NCBI GenBank assembly: GCA_948474755.1
Contig: CAOLHI010000150.1
Span: 1,054,001 to 1,118,000, forward strand
DNA length: 64,000 bases
Direction of reading: 5' to 3'
From: Ctenosaura bakeri
Lineage: Eukaryota; Chordata; Lepidosauria; Squamata; Iguanidae
Numbering within the stretch: position 1 is the stretch's first letter; each line of letters opens with the position of its first letter. Shown one piece after another: positions 13,268-24,478 of the stretch. Below the pieces are notes generated by a model, which made no database searches, was not told the DNA's origin, and was given only the letters and a program-made list of their open reading frames with translations. The position numbers were made by a program, and so were the translations under genes.

Positions 13268-13705
13268 ATAAAAAGTTGGCTCTGGGGGTGGGTATTTTTT
13301 AGTTTTAGTTTTGTTTTTCTTTTATGTTGTATATTTTGTAACTCTTAGTAGGTGTGTGTGTTAAACTTGTGATTTATAGATTTAAAAGGATAAGTGATGT
13401 CAATGTTTTTTTAAAAAAAAGTTAAAAGAATTAACAATAGAAATAGATTAAAGGGGATGTGAAAAATATTGAATTAAATGTGAAATTATAATAGTTGAAC
13501 AGATTTATAAATTTAAGGATAAAGGTGCAAAATAACAATGAAAGTTAGTATTGCTTAAGAGAAGAGAAAAAAAAGAAAAAGAAAAAAAATTATTTTTTTT
13601 AATTCACTATTATGTATATCACATGGTGTTTAACTTTTTTTTCTTGTTTTGTATTTGTGATTTAGTTATATAATTAATAAAAATTTAAAAAAATTAAAAA
13701 AAAAA
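13268..13705 (+). other. L1 3' UTR and A-rich tail
   Basis: It follows the ORF2 stop. It has a G-run (GGGGGTGGG) just after the stop, a purine tract (13561-13588) and an AATAAA-type signal (TTAATAAAAATTT, about 13675-13688), then a short A-rich tail that meets the right target duplication. Confidence 0.85.
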
Positions 13706-13809
13706 TGATTTAAAAAGCCAAACTATTTGTAAAGTTCATTAAAGTTTATTAAAAGAATATATAACAACTAACCAGTGTAGTACACCATTATAAGCCATTA
13801 AAAGTGCCA
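13706..13809. repeat. L1 target-site duplication, right copy (104 bp)
   Basis: Perfect copy of 9282-9385. After it the interrupted antisense LINE resumes. Confidence 0.95.
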
Positions 13810-14065
13810 CAGGGTTTACATCAAATAAAGACAGCAGAATGTTTTTACTTGCCAGTGGAAGGAGAGCAAGGAGGGACCCATTCTAGCCTAGGGAGAGAAC
13901 TTCAAAGTCTGGGAACAGCCACTGAGAAGGTCCCCTCCCTTGTTCTCAATAGACGAGACTGAAATGATAGTGGGGCAGACAAAAGAACTTCTAGGTCACA
14001 GAGCTCTAATGGGCTCAGATACAGATATGGAGCTCAACAACATCTATTGGGCTGCAAGTGATTCC
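13810..14065 (-). mobile_element. antisense LINE (L2/CR1-like) 3' end, right part
   Basis: It contains the antisense text of a squamate L2-like LINE near its 3' end (ACCCATTCTAGCCTAGGGAG, CAGCCACTGAGAAGGTCC and following). It continues the piece at 8945-9281 across the L1. Confidence 0.55.
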
Positions 14066-14521
14066 ACCACTGTGCTGAAGCATGGTTAACCTTGCATGGT
14101 AAGGCAGCTCAGTGTATTCACTTAGTGGTTTACAACCTTCAAACTGTCTTCTGTTCATACAAATAGAAGGGACTTTGCATTGACCTGATATCGGAAACTA
14201 ATGCTACTATACTTTTCTCTTATTGAATGGAACTGAAGTCCACAGAGAAGTTGTTCTTCTATCCTAGGTGTCTCAACTTTGAATGCAAATTCAAGGGTAT
14301 ACCTCTCATTTAAGGTAGAAATGCCCCTCATTCTGTGTCACAGGAGATTCAAGAATCAACTATACTTTCAGAAGAAGTTTGTAAATAGGGATGGGATGAA
14401 TCCAGAATTTTCTGAATCCGAATCCCTGGAAGGTTCTGGGAATCCACAAATCTCACGAATCTCGAATTTTTCGAATCCTTTTTTTAAAAATAGTTTAAAA
14501 AGCAAGAGAAAGAAGGATAAT

Positions 14522-14651
14522 CTTGGGCAAGACGCACTCTCTTAGCCTTAGCAAAAGCCTAGGCGAAGGCAAACCTCCATCTGAAGAAATCTGGCCAACA
14601 CAATTGTCATAGTTTTGCCTCAGGATCTCTCCAGCTTGAAAATGACATGAA
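14522..14651 (+). repeat. Sauria-type SINE 3' fragment
   Basis: It matches the body and 3' end of the complete SINE at 59680-59911: GGGCAAG.C.CACTCTCTTAGCC, AAGGCAAACCTCC, TGAAGAAATCT.GCCAA and ...GAAAATGACATGAAGGC. The tRNA-like 5' part is missing. Confidence 0.7.
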
Positions 14652-14717
14652 GGCCCTCTCCACACAGGCAGGAAAATGTGGATTAATCTCATACTTTCCT
14701 GCCTGTGTAAACAGGGC
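14652..14717. repeat. perfect hairpin, MITE terminal repeat
   Basis: A perfect 14-bp stem (14662-14675 with 14695-14708, ACACAGGCAGGAAA) surrounds a 19-base loop. An outer GGCCC...GGGCC pair encloses it. This is typical of a small non-autonomous DNA element, here nested in the hAT-like copy. Confidence 0.6.
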
Positions 14718-15249
14718 CACATACTACAATAGAGAGTTAATCCAGGTCAAAACTGGCTTTTCTTTGCATAGGTCCTTCTGGCATCCTGGGGTTTGTAGTT
14801 TGATGATGCACCAGCACACTTTGGCAGAGAAGGCTTTGACACCTTGTAAAACTCCAAACCTCAGAATTGTGTCTGAAAGAGCTTTGCAAGGGAGTTGTGC
14901 AAAGGAATCTTTCATCTGTCCTTGAAATCTCAAAACTGTACCTTCCAGTCAAGTGCTGAACTTAAATATTAAATGTTCAATTTAAATATATTAGAATACA
15001 ACCACAGATGTAATTTCTGAAATTGTTAGCAAAGGTCATTATTACTCCAAGGGAAAACCTCACCTACTTACTCTCTTCCCTTGTATATATGGTCTCCCAG
15101 GTTTTCAGGCATCTTGGTCTTCAACAATCTATTTAGTTGTTGAATTCAAAAGATTTGGTTTGCCTATTTTGACACAGGGATTCGGATTTGGGAATTTTGA
15201 ATCCTTACCCAGGATTTGAGGATTTGGTTGGCCCATCCCTATTTGTAAG

Positions 15250-17145
15250 GCTGACCCTTTGCCTATTCCAGGTATGAATGTGTTCAAGCCAACTTAACCT
15301 CACTGGAAGACATAAATGAATGGAAGCAAAGTTCTAAAGTGAATTTGGAGTTGTATCTTCAGACTAAACATCCAAAGAATTTCTGAAGCCAGAAGAGTTC
15401 AGTAAGAAAGGTGAAATTTGGGAGAGAAGAGGGAATGCACACATACCTAGTGTGAGTTAGTCCATTTGATATTGGCCACAAATGTCTTGTATAATTCTAA
15501 TCTTTTCTTAGATAATTCACAATCTTAGATATTCTTAATTAACTATCATTTCCCCACTGCCTAAATTTATTCTTGGTAAGCAGTATAAATCAGGGTCATG
15601 TGAGACTGGGATAAAATGGTTAATATCAATAGTTGCATTTGGAATATTCTGTGAATCACTCCTTAGCAATGGCACAGTTCAAATCACATGAGGATTGCAG
15701 CCTCCCATCTAGAAAGTTAAATGTTTTTACATAGCAACAAGCTGGAGAGTACCCAAGTGCTACAACATTCAAGCCCCTGGAAATGACAACATACAAGCTG
15801 TTATAATCCTCTGTTCCAACACTAGTTCTGTCTTTGCTTGTGAACACAATCCTGAACCTGTAATAGAAACTGCAAATTTTGTATTGAAATTATACAGCAA
15901 AGTGGAAATTGATTTTGGCAGCTTTCCAATCCTAGATGAATTATATTGGGTATCAAGGAGTGATTGAAGTATGCAATCAAAATTAGAGATGGATGAATGC
16001 GTCTGTCATTTTTGTAGTTCACATTTTGTTGTAACATAAGTTTGTTTCATTCTGTTTCTATATCAAATTGTGTTTTTTTAAAAAAATCCACATGAAAATC
16101 TGTGTGCATTTCTATACACATGAAAATCCATGTGCATTTTCTTACGCACGGTTTGTATGCAACTTTTCCCTAATATGTACATATCTCCAAACACTTTTAG
16201 ATAACTTTTTTGTGCAGATCTCTTTCCCATTGACAGGTTTGGGAAGTGTAGCATCATTTGTTTTCCATTATATGACAAAGTGGTCAAATGGTGCTCTTCT
16301 GTCTAAATCAAGGTGGGCACTCTGGATCTCTAAGCTGTCTTACTAAACCACTCCTTCCTTAAAAATAAAAGATTTATGACAATGTTTGCTTCTTTGTTCT
16401 TATTCTTTGATGTGTGTGTGTGTGTGTGTATGCCAAAGTCTTAAAAAGCTTGGCAGAATTTTGGTGCTTGAAAAGAGTTTTTGTGTCTTGTGTATATTGT
16501 ATATGCTAGTTTTTCCATCCGCCAACTTACACAAGCACACAAAAAAGGTTACTTATACATGACAATGACATCATGAGCATGTTAGGACAAGGGTTCTGGC
16601 ACTCTGTATTAACAAAGGTGAAACAATTTATACTAGAGAAATACCAAGTGGGAAGGGAAAGAGATATCCTTTCAAACCTTCCATGCCAAACTTTCTTCTT
16701 GAATTCCCTCCCTATGCCTTTTAACTGGGTAAGGATTACTTCTACTCTTGGAGACTCACCGGAGAAAAACATATGTGGGAAGAGTTTGCAAGAAGTCAGT
16801 GATTTTCACACATTTGGTCATGTTTTTATCCTGTGTATGTAATTTCTAAGAAATGACAACTTCCAATGTAAAGGTTCTGATAAATTCTTCCATCTTAGTC
16901 TATTGAAAATACTTTGAAAACTGTCAGCAAAGCCCTTATTCAGATTTGCAATCTAATTCAAGATTAGCTGAATTCAAATAAATCCATTGAAATCCAAAGT
17001 TTATTGAAGTAATCTAGACCATTGTGTTGCAACCAAGTGGCCCTAGTCCTTTTGAATTTTAGTCAGATTTTTAAAAAGGGTAATCTTTACAGAAATGTAA
17101 TGTCATTATCATATGATGTGCTCTTCTTCTCATATTTCTTCTTTC
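15250..17145. other. non-coding DNA with a TG microsatellite
   Basis: No gene seen. A (TG)n run lies at 16411-16429. Around 16070-16200 are repeated ACATGAAAATC and GTGCATTT words, possibly part of an old interspersed repeat. Confidence 0.45.
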
Positions 17146-18405
17146 CAGGTTTCTGAATTACTGAATCTTACCTCTAGAGTAGCACTGATGTGTTATCACC
17201 TGGCATGTTTTACAGAAACTTGGCTGGGAGATGATAGTGGCCCAACATGGGTTCAGGCTTTCCCAGGGGGTTTAGTGAGTAGGTGAAGGAAAGTGAGTAG
17301 GAGGGGCAGAGTAACTGTGGTTTATAAATACCATCTTAACCTGAACAAATTACCTGTTAGTGAGCTGAACCACATTGAGTGTGTATACCTGAGCTTGACG
17401 ACGAGAGATAGACTGGGATTGTGTTAGTGTACTATCCACCCCATTGCCTAACAGACTCCCTGGCCACACCTTCAGCAGTCACACCCTTGATACAGTTTTC
17501 AGCTCAGAACATACAGATTTGTGAATGGAGGTGATACTGAGTTATCATGGACAGATTATTTTCTGGTCAGAGTTAGTATCACAGCTACTATCTGTCCTTG
17601 CAGGGGTGGTAGACCTATTAAGATGGCCTGCTCTCCAAGTCTAATGGATCCTTTAGGATTCCAAAAGGTCTTAGATGGTTTTATGGCTAATGCCACTGAT
17701 GATCCTCATCAATAGATGGAATCAAGATCTGACCAGGGTTATTGGCACAATTGCTACTAATCATCCCCTCTGACCCATTACTAATGGGACCACTTGGTAT
17801 ACAGAGGACCTTAGGGGGCCGAAATGGAAAGGATGGGAACTGGAGGGCAGATGGCAGAAAACTTGACGTAGCTGACAAAACAAAGTAAAAAGAGCATCTT
17901 TGTTCCTATGAGGTGGTAATACGTGCAGTGAAGAAAGTCTTCTTTTCTGCATGTATTGTGCCTGTGAATTTGTGTCCAGGTGAACTATTCAGGATGGTGA
18001 GAGGTCTAACACAGGCACCATTGCCCCAAATCCTATTACATTGCCTTCATCAGTAGTTTGCTGCGATGCTATCAGTGATCACTTCACAGATAAACTCTCT
18101 TGGATAAGAGCCAATTTAGATGCTGTCATTGTAGCAGAAGTTGACAATGGATGTCCAGTGACTTTGTGAATAAGATTATACTGGATCAGTTTCTGTTGAG
18201 AATACCACTGATGTTGACAAACTATGGGGCAAGTAAAGAAAAGAACCTGTCCTCTTGATCCCTGTCCTTCTTGGCTGGTCATCCAGAGAGAAGATGCAGT
18301 TAGATCTGAATTACAATATATTATTAATGCATCTCTCAGAGAGGGGAGTTTTCTATCTTAGTTTAAAGGAAGCAGTGGTATGACCACTTCTAAACAAAGT
18401 GCTCT

Positions 18406-18951
18406 TTGAATTGTATGGATTTAAACAACCATAGACCAGTATCAAATCTTCCTTTTTTAGGCAAGGTGATTGAGAGGACAGTTGCTTCCCAACTCCAGGC
18501 AATCTTGGATGATAAAAGTTATCCAGACTCATTTCAAACTGACTTCAGAGCAGGATATGAAGTTGAGACTGCTATGGTCACTTTAGTGGATAATATTTGC
18601 CTGAGTACTGAGAGGGGAAATGTGTCCCTGCTGCTGCTTTTGGACCTCTCAGCAGCATTTGATACTATCAACCATGGTATCCTTCTGGAATGCCTGAGGG
18701 GTCTGGGAATTAGAGGCATTGTGCTTCAGTGGTTCTGGTCCTATCTCTCAGGTAGATTCCAGATTGTGGTGCTTGGGGATACCTGCTCCTCAAAAAAGGA
18801 GCTGCTATATGGCATGCCACAAGGTGCCATTCTATCAAACACCTTGGAAAGATCATACAGAGGCATGGGGCGGGGTGCTATCAGTATGTTTATGGCATCC
18901 AAATATTTTTCTCCATGCCTTCAAAAACAGCTTCAGCTAAGTAAATTTTGA
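18406..18951 (+). pseudogene. L2-like reverse transcriptase fragment
   Basis: A 181-codon open stretch holds RT motifs in order: NHRPVSNLPFLGKVIE, a DSFQTDFRAGYEVETA block, LLLLLDLSAAFDTINHGIL (first catalytic Asp) and YGMPQGAILS. The catalytic YADD box expected next is not readable. After ILSNTLE the sequence jumps frame (GCYQY-like text near 18876) and breaks up. It is therefore inactive. The family call (L2 within the CR1/L2 group) rests on the DSFQ.FR.GY.ETA block and the LDLSAAFDT motif. Confidence 0.85.
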
Positions 18952-19023
18952 ATGAATGAATGAATGCCTGGATGAGATAATGGGCTGGATGAGTTAAAAC
19001 AAAGTGAAGCTGAATCCAGACAA

Positions 19024-19027
19024 GATG
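19024..19027. repeat. LTR target duplication GATG (pair at 19914-19917)
   Basis: GATG occurs immediately before and after the LTR. Removing the LTR and one GATG restores the L2 reading (NPDKM followed by the next L2 codons), so this is a clean insertion site. Confidence 0.9.
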
Positions 19028-19460
19028 TGTTACCATGGTTATGCTATGTCTGGTGAGAGCACTAGATATCTCTTGATATCAAACTTATTTGGCCTTCACT
19101 TGACCTTTCTCTGCCACCCTACTCCACGTGTTTGCAAGGGCCACTGGATAAGCACGTAATAGGTGCGGCTGTTAATGGTTGTACATTCCAAACCTCATTC
19201 AGGCTGGCAACTTAATGCCTCTCCGATGCTTTAGGGACCACGCCTTCTTGCAAACCGCCTTGCTCAGTGCGACTTTACACAAAGACGCCCAGCCGAGTGC
19301 TGAGCCATTCCTTTATGTTGGGCTATTTGCATACTGGCCATACTATTGTCATCCAGCGCTAAGCTCATCATGTAAAACCTGACCTTTTCCAACGCCTTTG
19401 TCCAGCTACAAATTTCCTTTGTTCTCACCGAGCATGGCATGGCCTGTAGGTAAAATCCAC

Positions 19461-19471
19461 CCTATAAAAGG
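19461..19471 (+). promoter_or_regulatory. LTR TATA box
   Basis: CCTATAAAAGG lies about 250 bases before the poly(A) signal of the same LTR. The spacing is normal for an LTR promoter. Confidence 0.7.
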
Positions 19472-19711
19472 TCCCCAATTCCGAGCCCTCCTCGGAACAC
19501 TCAGGAACACTCCGGACTGCTATCCTGCCTTGCTGTCGGTTTGTCCAGCGAGTCGCCCCCTCAGCGAGCCGCTCTGAGCTTTCTTCCCTGTAACCTCCTC
19601 TTCTCTCCAGGACTACGAGAAAGGGTGTCATATTACCCATTCCTCCGAAACTCTCCATTTCCATTTCTCAGTTAGTTAGTGTATGTCATGTCTTTTGTGT
19701 TGTTTGTTCTC

Positions 19712-19717
19712 AATAAA
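19712..19717 (+). terminator. LTR poly(A) signal AATAAA
   Basis: Canonical hexamer followed by a T-rich stretch, in the expected place for the R region of this LTR. Confidence 0.7.
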
Positions 19718-20795
19718 AATATTATTTGTTGCTTTAGAACTTGTCTAACCGCTCTCTGACCTGACGCTGTAGACATAGGGTTAAAGATCCCAGCTAAAGT
19801 TACCCTGCCTCTTGTTAGCTTGAGAGAGTGCTCGAGTCTAATTTCCCCCATCTTGTGTTTTTATTTGGTAATTTGGGCACCACTCCCGGGACCCCCCAAC
19901 ATACAGGGTAACAGATGGACATGCTTACTGGGCTTGGAAGCATGTAGACCACTCCTTGAAAGGGTTACGCTTCCCCTAAAAGACTGTGTTCACAGGCTGG
20001 AAGTGCTTTTGGATCTGTCACTCTAAATGACAGCTCAGATAGATGTGATGGCCAGGAGTGCTTATTATCAGTTTTGGTTGATATGCCAGCTGCACCCCTT
20101 CCTAAAGGAGAACCTAGAGATGGTAGTGCACATGCTAGTAATCTCAAGGCTGGACTTCTGCAATGTGCTGTACCTTGGGCTACCTCTGTACCAAGTTCAG
20201 AAACTTTAGTTGGTTCAAAACATGGCAGCCAGATGAGTTACTGGTATATTTAGGAGTGAGCATATTATACCAATATTAAAGTCACTCCACTGGCTGCCAG
20301 TTTGTTTCTGGGTAGAATACAAGATGTTGGTTATTACCTTTAAAGCCCTACATGGATTGGTTCCAGGTTACCTATGAGATCACCTCCTCCCATATAAATT
20401 CACCCCACACACTCATATCCTCTGGGGTACATTTACTTCAACTGGTCAGGACTAGGCTAGCAACAATCACCCAGAGGAGATTTTCTTCAGCCACTCCTAA
20501 ACTGTGGAATGACCTGCTGAAAGATATTTGACAGCTGAATACACTGTCCAAATTTAAAACAGCCTTAAGGAGCAGTCTCTCTTGTCAGGTCTATCCTGGT
20601 GATTTTAAATTGTGAATATTAACAATGAATTTTAAAGATACTTTGTCTGTTTTTTGGTATTTGTTATTTTTTTTGGTTGATATGCCTTTTAACTACTGTT
20701 TTAGATGTTCTGTTTTTAACTGTTATGTTTCTAACTGTTATATGTTAATGTATTGTTGTCCCCTGCCTCGATTCAGGCAGAGAGACAGGTAAGAA

Positions 20796-20843
<48 letters not shown>
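20796..20843. repeat. (ATG)n microsatellite at L2 3' end
   Basis: About 16 tandem ATG units directly after the L2 3' end; they probably grew from the short tandem tail of the LINE. Confidence 0.95.
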
Positions 20844-20940
20844 CTCACAATTTCCTTTAAAGGACTACTCGTTTTTATGGGTTTTGTTCAGATTACAAGC
20901 TTGCTGTAGTTTGCAGTTCATAGCTTGCTCATATGATATT

Positions 20941-21280
20941 AAATGTGTCCAGAGAAGGGTGACCAAGATTATTAAAGGTCTAGAAATCACTCTCTATGAG
21001 GGCTTAGGGAAAAGGTAGGCTGAGCTTGCAGAAGAGAAGACTTAGGGGTGACGGGATAGCTATCTTTCAACACTTAAAGGGATGTCATCCAGAAGATGGG
21101 TAAGGTTGTTTTCTACTGCTCCATAGACTAGAACATTAACCAATGTCCAAGTGGTAGACTTTCCATCTTCTGATGACTTTAAACTTTGGCTGGTTATCTT
21201 TGAAATGTGTTTTAGTTGTGTATTTTTGAATGTCAGGGGATTGGACGAGATGGTCCTTGCAGTCAGCTCTATGATTCTAT
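20941..21280 (+). mobile_element. CR1 LINE 3' end
   Basis: The sense text matches the last part of CR1: GTCCAGAGAAGGGTGACCAAGATTATTAAAGG, the GAGGGCTTAGG..., CACTTAAAGGGATGTCATCC and GGATTGGACGAGATGGTCCTTG blocks, and the 3' end CTCTATGATTCTATG. It is 5'-truncated with several mutations. A DNA element is inserted in the tail repeat. Confidence 0.85.
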
Positions 21281-21747
21281 GGCCCTTTCCGCATGTGTAA
21301 AAATAAACGACCAAAAACAGGACTCGCCGGCCTTCTTCTCTGTCCGGGTGAGTCTGTCAGGATTAGGAGAAGTGCAAGCTCATCGCTCCGCACTCCTCCA
21401 GCGTCCAAAATGGTGGCTTCCGGTTGATGGAGGCTCTCCACCAACCAGAGAAGCTCGCCAGCCGAAAGCCCATCCCCGGAAGATTCACGGGCACGCACTT
21501 GCACGGGCCTGCAAATCTGCTCCGGAGCTGGGCGACGGAGCGGCATGGAGTCGCTTGCTCCATGCTTTTTAAAAACCTCTAAAAAGAGGTTTTTAAAAAA
21601 CACACTGTGCAACCAGTTCCAGTAGCTCTGGAGTGGACTAAGGTATGAAACTACAAAAAGTAGTCGGCCCCAGTCCACTCTACGGTGCAGAAGACCTCCG
21701 TTGGAGGTTGCTCTGCACCATTTTAATAGCCCAGTGCGGAAAGGGCC
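21281..21747 (-). mobile_element. Harbinger-like GC-rich non-autonomous element, copy A
   Basis: The terminal inverted repeats are GGCCCTTTCCGCA and TGCGGAAAGGGCC. The interior is GC-rich, unlike its surroundings. It is the reverse complement of copy B at 42782-43279, sharing for example TCTCCACCAACCAGAGAAGCTC. The flanks TAT/TCT fit a 3-bp duplication with one change, since the CR1 tail repeat reads CTATGATT across the empty site. A palindrome near 21566-21600 (CTAAAAAGAGGTTTTTAA) is typical of such elements. There is no transposase. The family call rests mainly on the TAA duplication of copy B. Confidence 0.75.
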
Positions 21748-21755
21748 TCTGATTT

Positions 21756-22329
21756 AAATCAGGTGTGGTCACAATGTGGGCTTTGAATATTTTTATATGT
21801 CATGTCCCGTCAGCCCTGGACATCATAGTCAAGTGTGAGAAATGTTCGTAGATGCAATCCAACAATCTCTGGAAGGCTACATTTTGCCTAGACCTGACTG
21901 AAATCACAGAGCAAGAGGGTATGACATGATGCCACAGTGAGCTCAACTTTTCTTCTTGTGCAGAGTTATTTGACATTCTTATGTGGCTATGTCCTTTGTG
22001 AGGGAAAGAAAAGAGAGAAATTGAAAACTGAAGCAAAAATATGAGTACCAATGTGAGAGCAACATGCCAACACATAAAAGGACCCACCGTGTGCACCTCA
22101 TGACAGAAAGAGAGATCTGATTTTCATTTCAGTTGTCTCTCTAAATGGCTGAGGCTACTAACAAACAATAAAACAACTCTTGGTTTAATGATGCAGTAAA
22201 ATAAAACCTAATATTTTAAAATGCTAAAAACAATCTGGTATGTTCAAGCCATCTCAAATTCAACTTCAATTCACTGGGCCAGGATAACTGCTTTTAAACT
22301 TTCTACTTCCATTTTATCTTCTCAAGTAT
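21756..22329. other. non-coding DNA
   Basis: No gene or clear repeat boundary seen. Confidence 0.4.
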
Positions 22330-22490
22330 AGGTTTAAATTGTTTCAATATTGTGAATAGTTTAATTTCATTTTAATGTTCACTTTTTGTACGCTTTAGTA
22401 GCATTGTTCTTCTTTTAAATTGTAAGCTGCCTTGAGTCCAATATTGAGAGAAGGGTGGGATTTAAATATAATCATTATTATCTTCATCCT
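22330..22490 (+). mobile_element. LINE (L2/CR1-like) 3' end fragment
   Basis: The text TTGTAAGCTGCCTTGAGTCC...GAGAGAAGGGTGGGATTTAAATATAAT is the sense version of the LINE 3' end found antisense at 8945. It is followed by a degenerate (TTC)n run (22488-22506). Confidence 0.65.
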
Positions 22491-22507
22491 CTTCTTCTTC
22501 TTCTTCA

Positions 22508-24470
22508 AGAAGATGATCAACCAGCTGTCATTTTGCATTAGCATTGATTAGAAAACACATTATGTTATTTTCAGCCATTGTAGTTTATTTGACTGCTTAA
22601 AAAGTAGGAGTAGGCTCATAGGTGGCTCCCAGGACCATTTCTGCAACTCCTGCTGCCCTGCTTTGCCTTGTCACTGATGCCAATTCCACCACCTTAAACT
22701 ATACAACTGAAAATTGGCAGCAATGGGGCAAAACAAAACAAAACAGTCTTCTTGACTTCCCTTCCTTTGAAGAAGGGAAGGAGATGCTGTGCCCAGAAGA
22801 ATGGCAGGGCTTTATGGCAAGGAAATGTACTTTGGCCATCCCAAGTGCCTCTGAACTTCAGCAAGGAGTGTCAGCTGCTGGTGGATCTGATGGACTAGTT
22901 CAGCCTCCAAACTTTGAGCAATCAGGAGAGTTACCCACAGTAGCATCCATACACATTCCTCCTTTGAAGGAAGAGCATGGTAGGTATGAAGGAGGAGAGG
23001 AACCAGATGAGGTAGAATAGCAGACATATCTGTGATATGTTTCCCTAAACTAATAGATACTTAACTCCTCTCTTTAGGCAAAGTATCAGATATGCAGCAT
23101 TGACTTGTTTCGATAAATGTACGCCATTCTTCTCCTGGCTTCTTCCTTGCAGTAGACAGTATATAGAAGTGACTAGAGAGTAACAGAGTAGTAACCATAT
23201 GTGGAGAATTTTTGGCTTAGTGGATAAATAGCTGTCCTGAAAGCTGCTGTAGGTGATTCAGCTTCCATCGGAATCAATGGAATTTGTATAATCTCAGCAA
23301 TACCCTCCTATTGCAAATCACAAACTTTTGTGCCCTATTTTAGATGGCACATATATGTTCCCCAATTTCGAAGCTGATAAATGTAGGGAAAAAAAGGAGA
23401 TCAACACATTTGTTCTTGTGTCTTGGTGCTAAATGATGCAGTGGACCTGTACAAGATGCATTTTGTTTTGAAGAAGCAAACGACACTTCTTTATATCAGA
23501 TCGACCGCAGTAATGACTTTCTGTGACATCTGTGAATTATGGTGGCAGAGCTATTCCTTTAATAGCACATATATAAAATTCATTAATTGGCTAGCATAAT
23601 GACTAATACAAAATGGACATAGCTAATACAATTCATATCTCATTACATTGCTTCCTTCTTCTGTCACTTTAATAGTGACTTCCACTACATTATTCAGCAG
23701 AGAAGTCACTAATTATTTGTATCTCATTGTATAATGTTTTTGTGATGTCAACTTTCTAATTTTTTCCCCCTGGCATGCTCCTTTAAAGCAGGGAACCTTG
23801 TTGAATTTTTGATGCCTGTGGAAATGTTAATAAGTAAATGATTGCCTTATTATTTGGCTCCTTTTGTGAAATGAGCTACTATAAAAATGTTCAAGGAGGT
23901 GGCAGACACAGCTTTTAAAAAAATATATTCTTCTGGAAGGAGCTCCTGCTGGTGCAGAGCTTTATATGTAAATGGATTTCTTGAAAGATGTTGTTATTTT
24001 CCTTGCATTTTTATGTTATAAGTGATACTCTGACAGCTGGATTTGCCAAGCTAGGAATTACATTTAAAATTAACCTTCTCCTTTAAGATACAAAACTATT
24101 GGCATCAGTTATATTGCTTTCCCAAATGTATGTAGGATTTCATTTTACAGTGTCTGTGCTTTGCATGGAGAAATGGGCTTCTGATAAAACTGCAGTAAAT
24201 ATTTGCTAAAAGGACGAATGACAATTGTGCCTTGCTGTGGCAGTGTGATGCCTACTATGGCACCTTAGATGAAGGAACCACAATAAGTTAATAAGTTAAT
24301 CCCCAGTCTAACAACTCACCTAGCTGTCTGTTTCCAAAGTCTGTGGTGGAAGAGTTACAGACAGCGCTGTGCAGGAAAGAGTTTCTATCACAGATAGACA
24401 TCACAGAAAGTCAAATCCATTGCTTCCCTTCAAGGGTACCAAAACTGCTCCTTATTCACTTCCTCAGGCC
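22508..24470. other. non-coding DNA, possibly conserved non-coding element at 23560-24200
   Basis: No gene is supported; a 132-codon frame at 22622-23020 has no recognisable domain. The stretch 23560-24200 is AT-rich but complex in word content, free of visible repeats, and has several TAAT/ATTA cores. This is the look of a regulatory conserved element, but it is only a guess without an alignment. Confidence 0.35.
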
Positions 24471-24478
24471 CTTGTGAG

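Larger units (their letters stand above)
9386..13705 (+). mobile_element. L1 LINE, 5'-truncated, about 4.3 kb
   Basis: The element begins inside the last codons of ORF1 and contains the whole of ORF2, a 3' UTR of about 430 bp with a purine-rich (GAAAA)-type tract, and an A-rich tail. It is bounded by a perfect 104-bp direct repeat, so the ends are certain. The nick site implied on the bottom strand reads TTTTT/ATA, close to the L1 preference TTTT/A. The full ORF2 frame, the absence of stops over 1,225 codons and the identical flanks point to a recent insertion. Codon use is very AT-rich, unlike the other elements here. Confidence 0.95.
14386..15241. mobile_element. hAT-like non-autonomous element with nested repeats
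   Basis: The terminal inverted repeats start TAGGGATGGG and end CCCATCCCTA. They continue inward with GAATCC/GGATTC-rich arms (14393-14480 and 15177-15235). The flanks TTTGTAAA (14378-14385) and TTTGTAAG (15242-15249) agree at 7 of 8 bases, fitting an 8-bp hAT duplication. Inside lie a SINE 3' piece and a hairpin element. There is no transposase frame. Confidence 0.7.
19028..19913 (+). mobile_element. solo LTR copy 2 (886 bp, TSD GATG)
   Basis: It begins TGTTAC and ends GTAACA, flanked by GATG on each side. It carries a TATA box (CCTATAAAAGG, 19461-19471) and a poly(A) signal (AATAAA, 19712-19717), so U3 is roughly 19028-19490, R 19490-19735 and U5 the rest. It is the same family as the copies at 28563, 30254, 40885 and 46611, sharing the U5 end (GGGACCCCC...CAGGGTAACA). 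No internal region is present. It sits inside the L2 element and is younger than it. A 4-bp duplication suits class I ERVs and some Ty3-like elements; I cannot choose between them. Confidence 0.9.
17146..20843 (+). mobile_element. L2-like LINE, decayed, split by a solo LTR
   Basis: It is recognised by an endonuclease trace (FTETWLGDDSG, about 17212-17244), a reverse transcriptase segment (18406-18850), a C-terminal segment after the LTR (20035-20560, containing LHWLPVCFWVEYK) and a 3' end CCCCTGCCTCGATTCAGGCAG that runs into (ATG)n. Stops and shifts are numerous, so it is an old copy. The order endonuclease-RT-C terminus-3' UTR shows it was nearly complete in its coding part. The piece 19028-19913 is an inserted LTR. 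Confidence 0.85.

Noticed and set aside
18406..18951. A host gene with a reverse-transcriptase-like domain
   Set aside because: It lies in a decayed L2-like LINE with endonuclease traces upstream and a LINE 3' end downstream. No splice structure is visible.
22622..23020. 132-codon frame starting MAPRTISATP
   Set aside because: No domain, signal or recognisable family, and low-complexity patches nearby. The length is within chance for the window.
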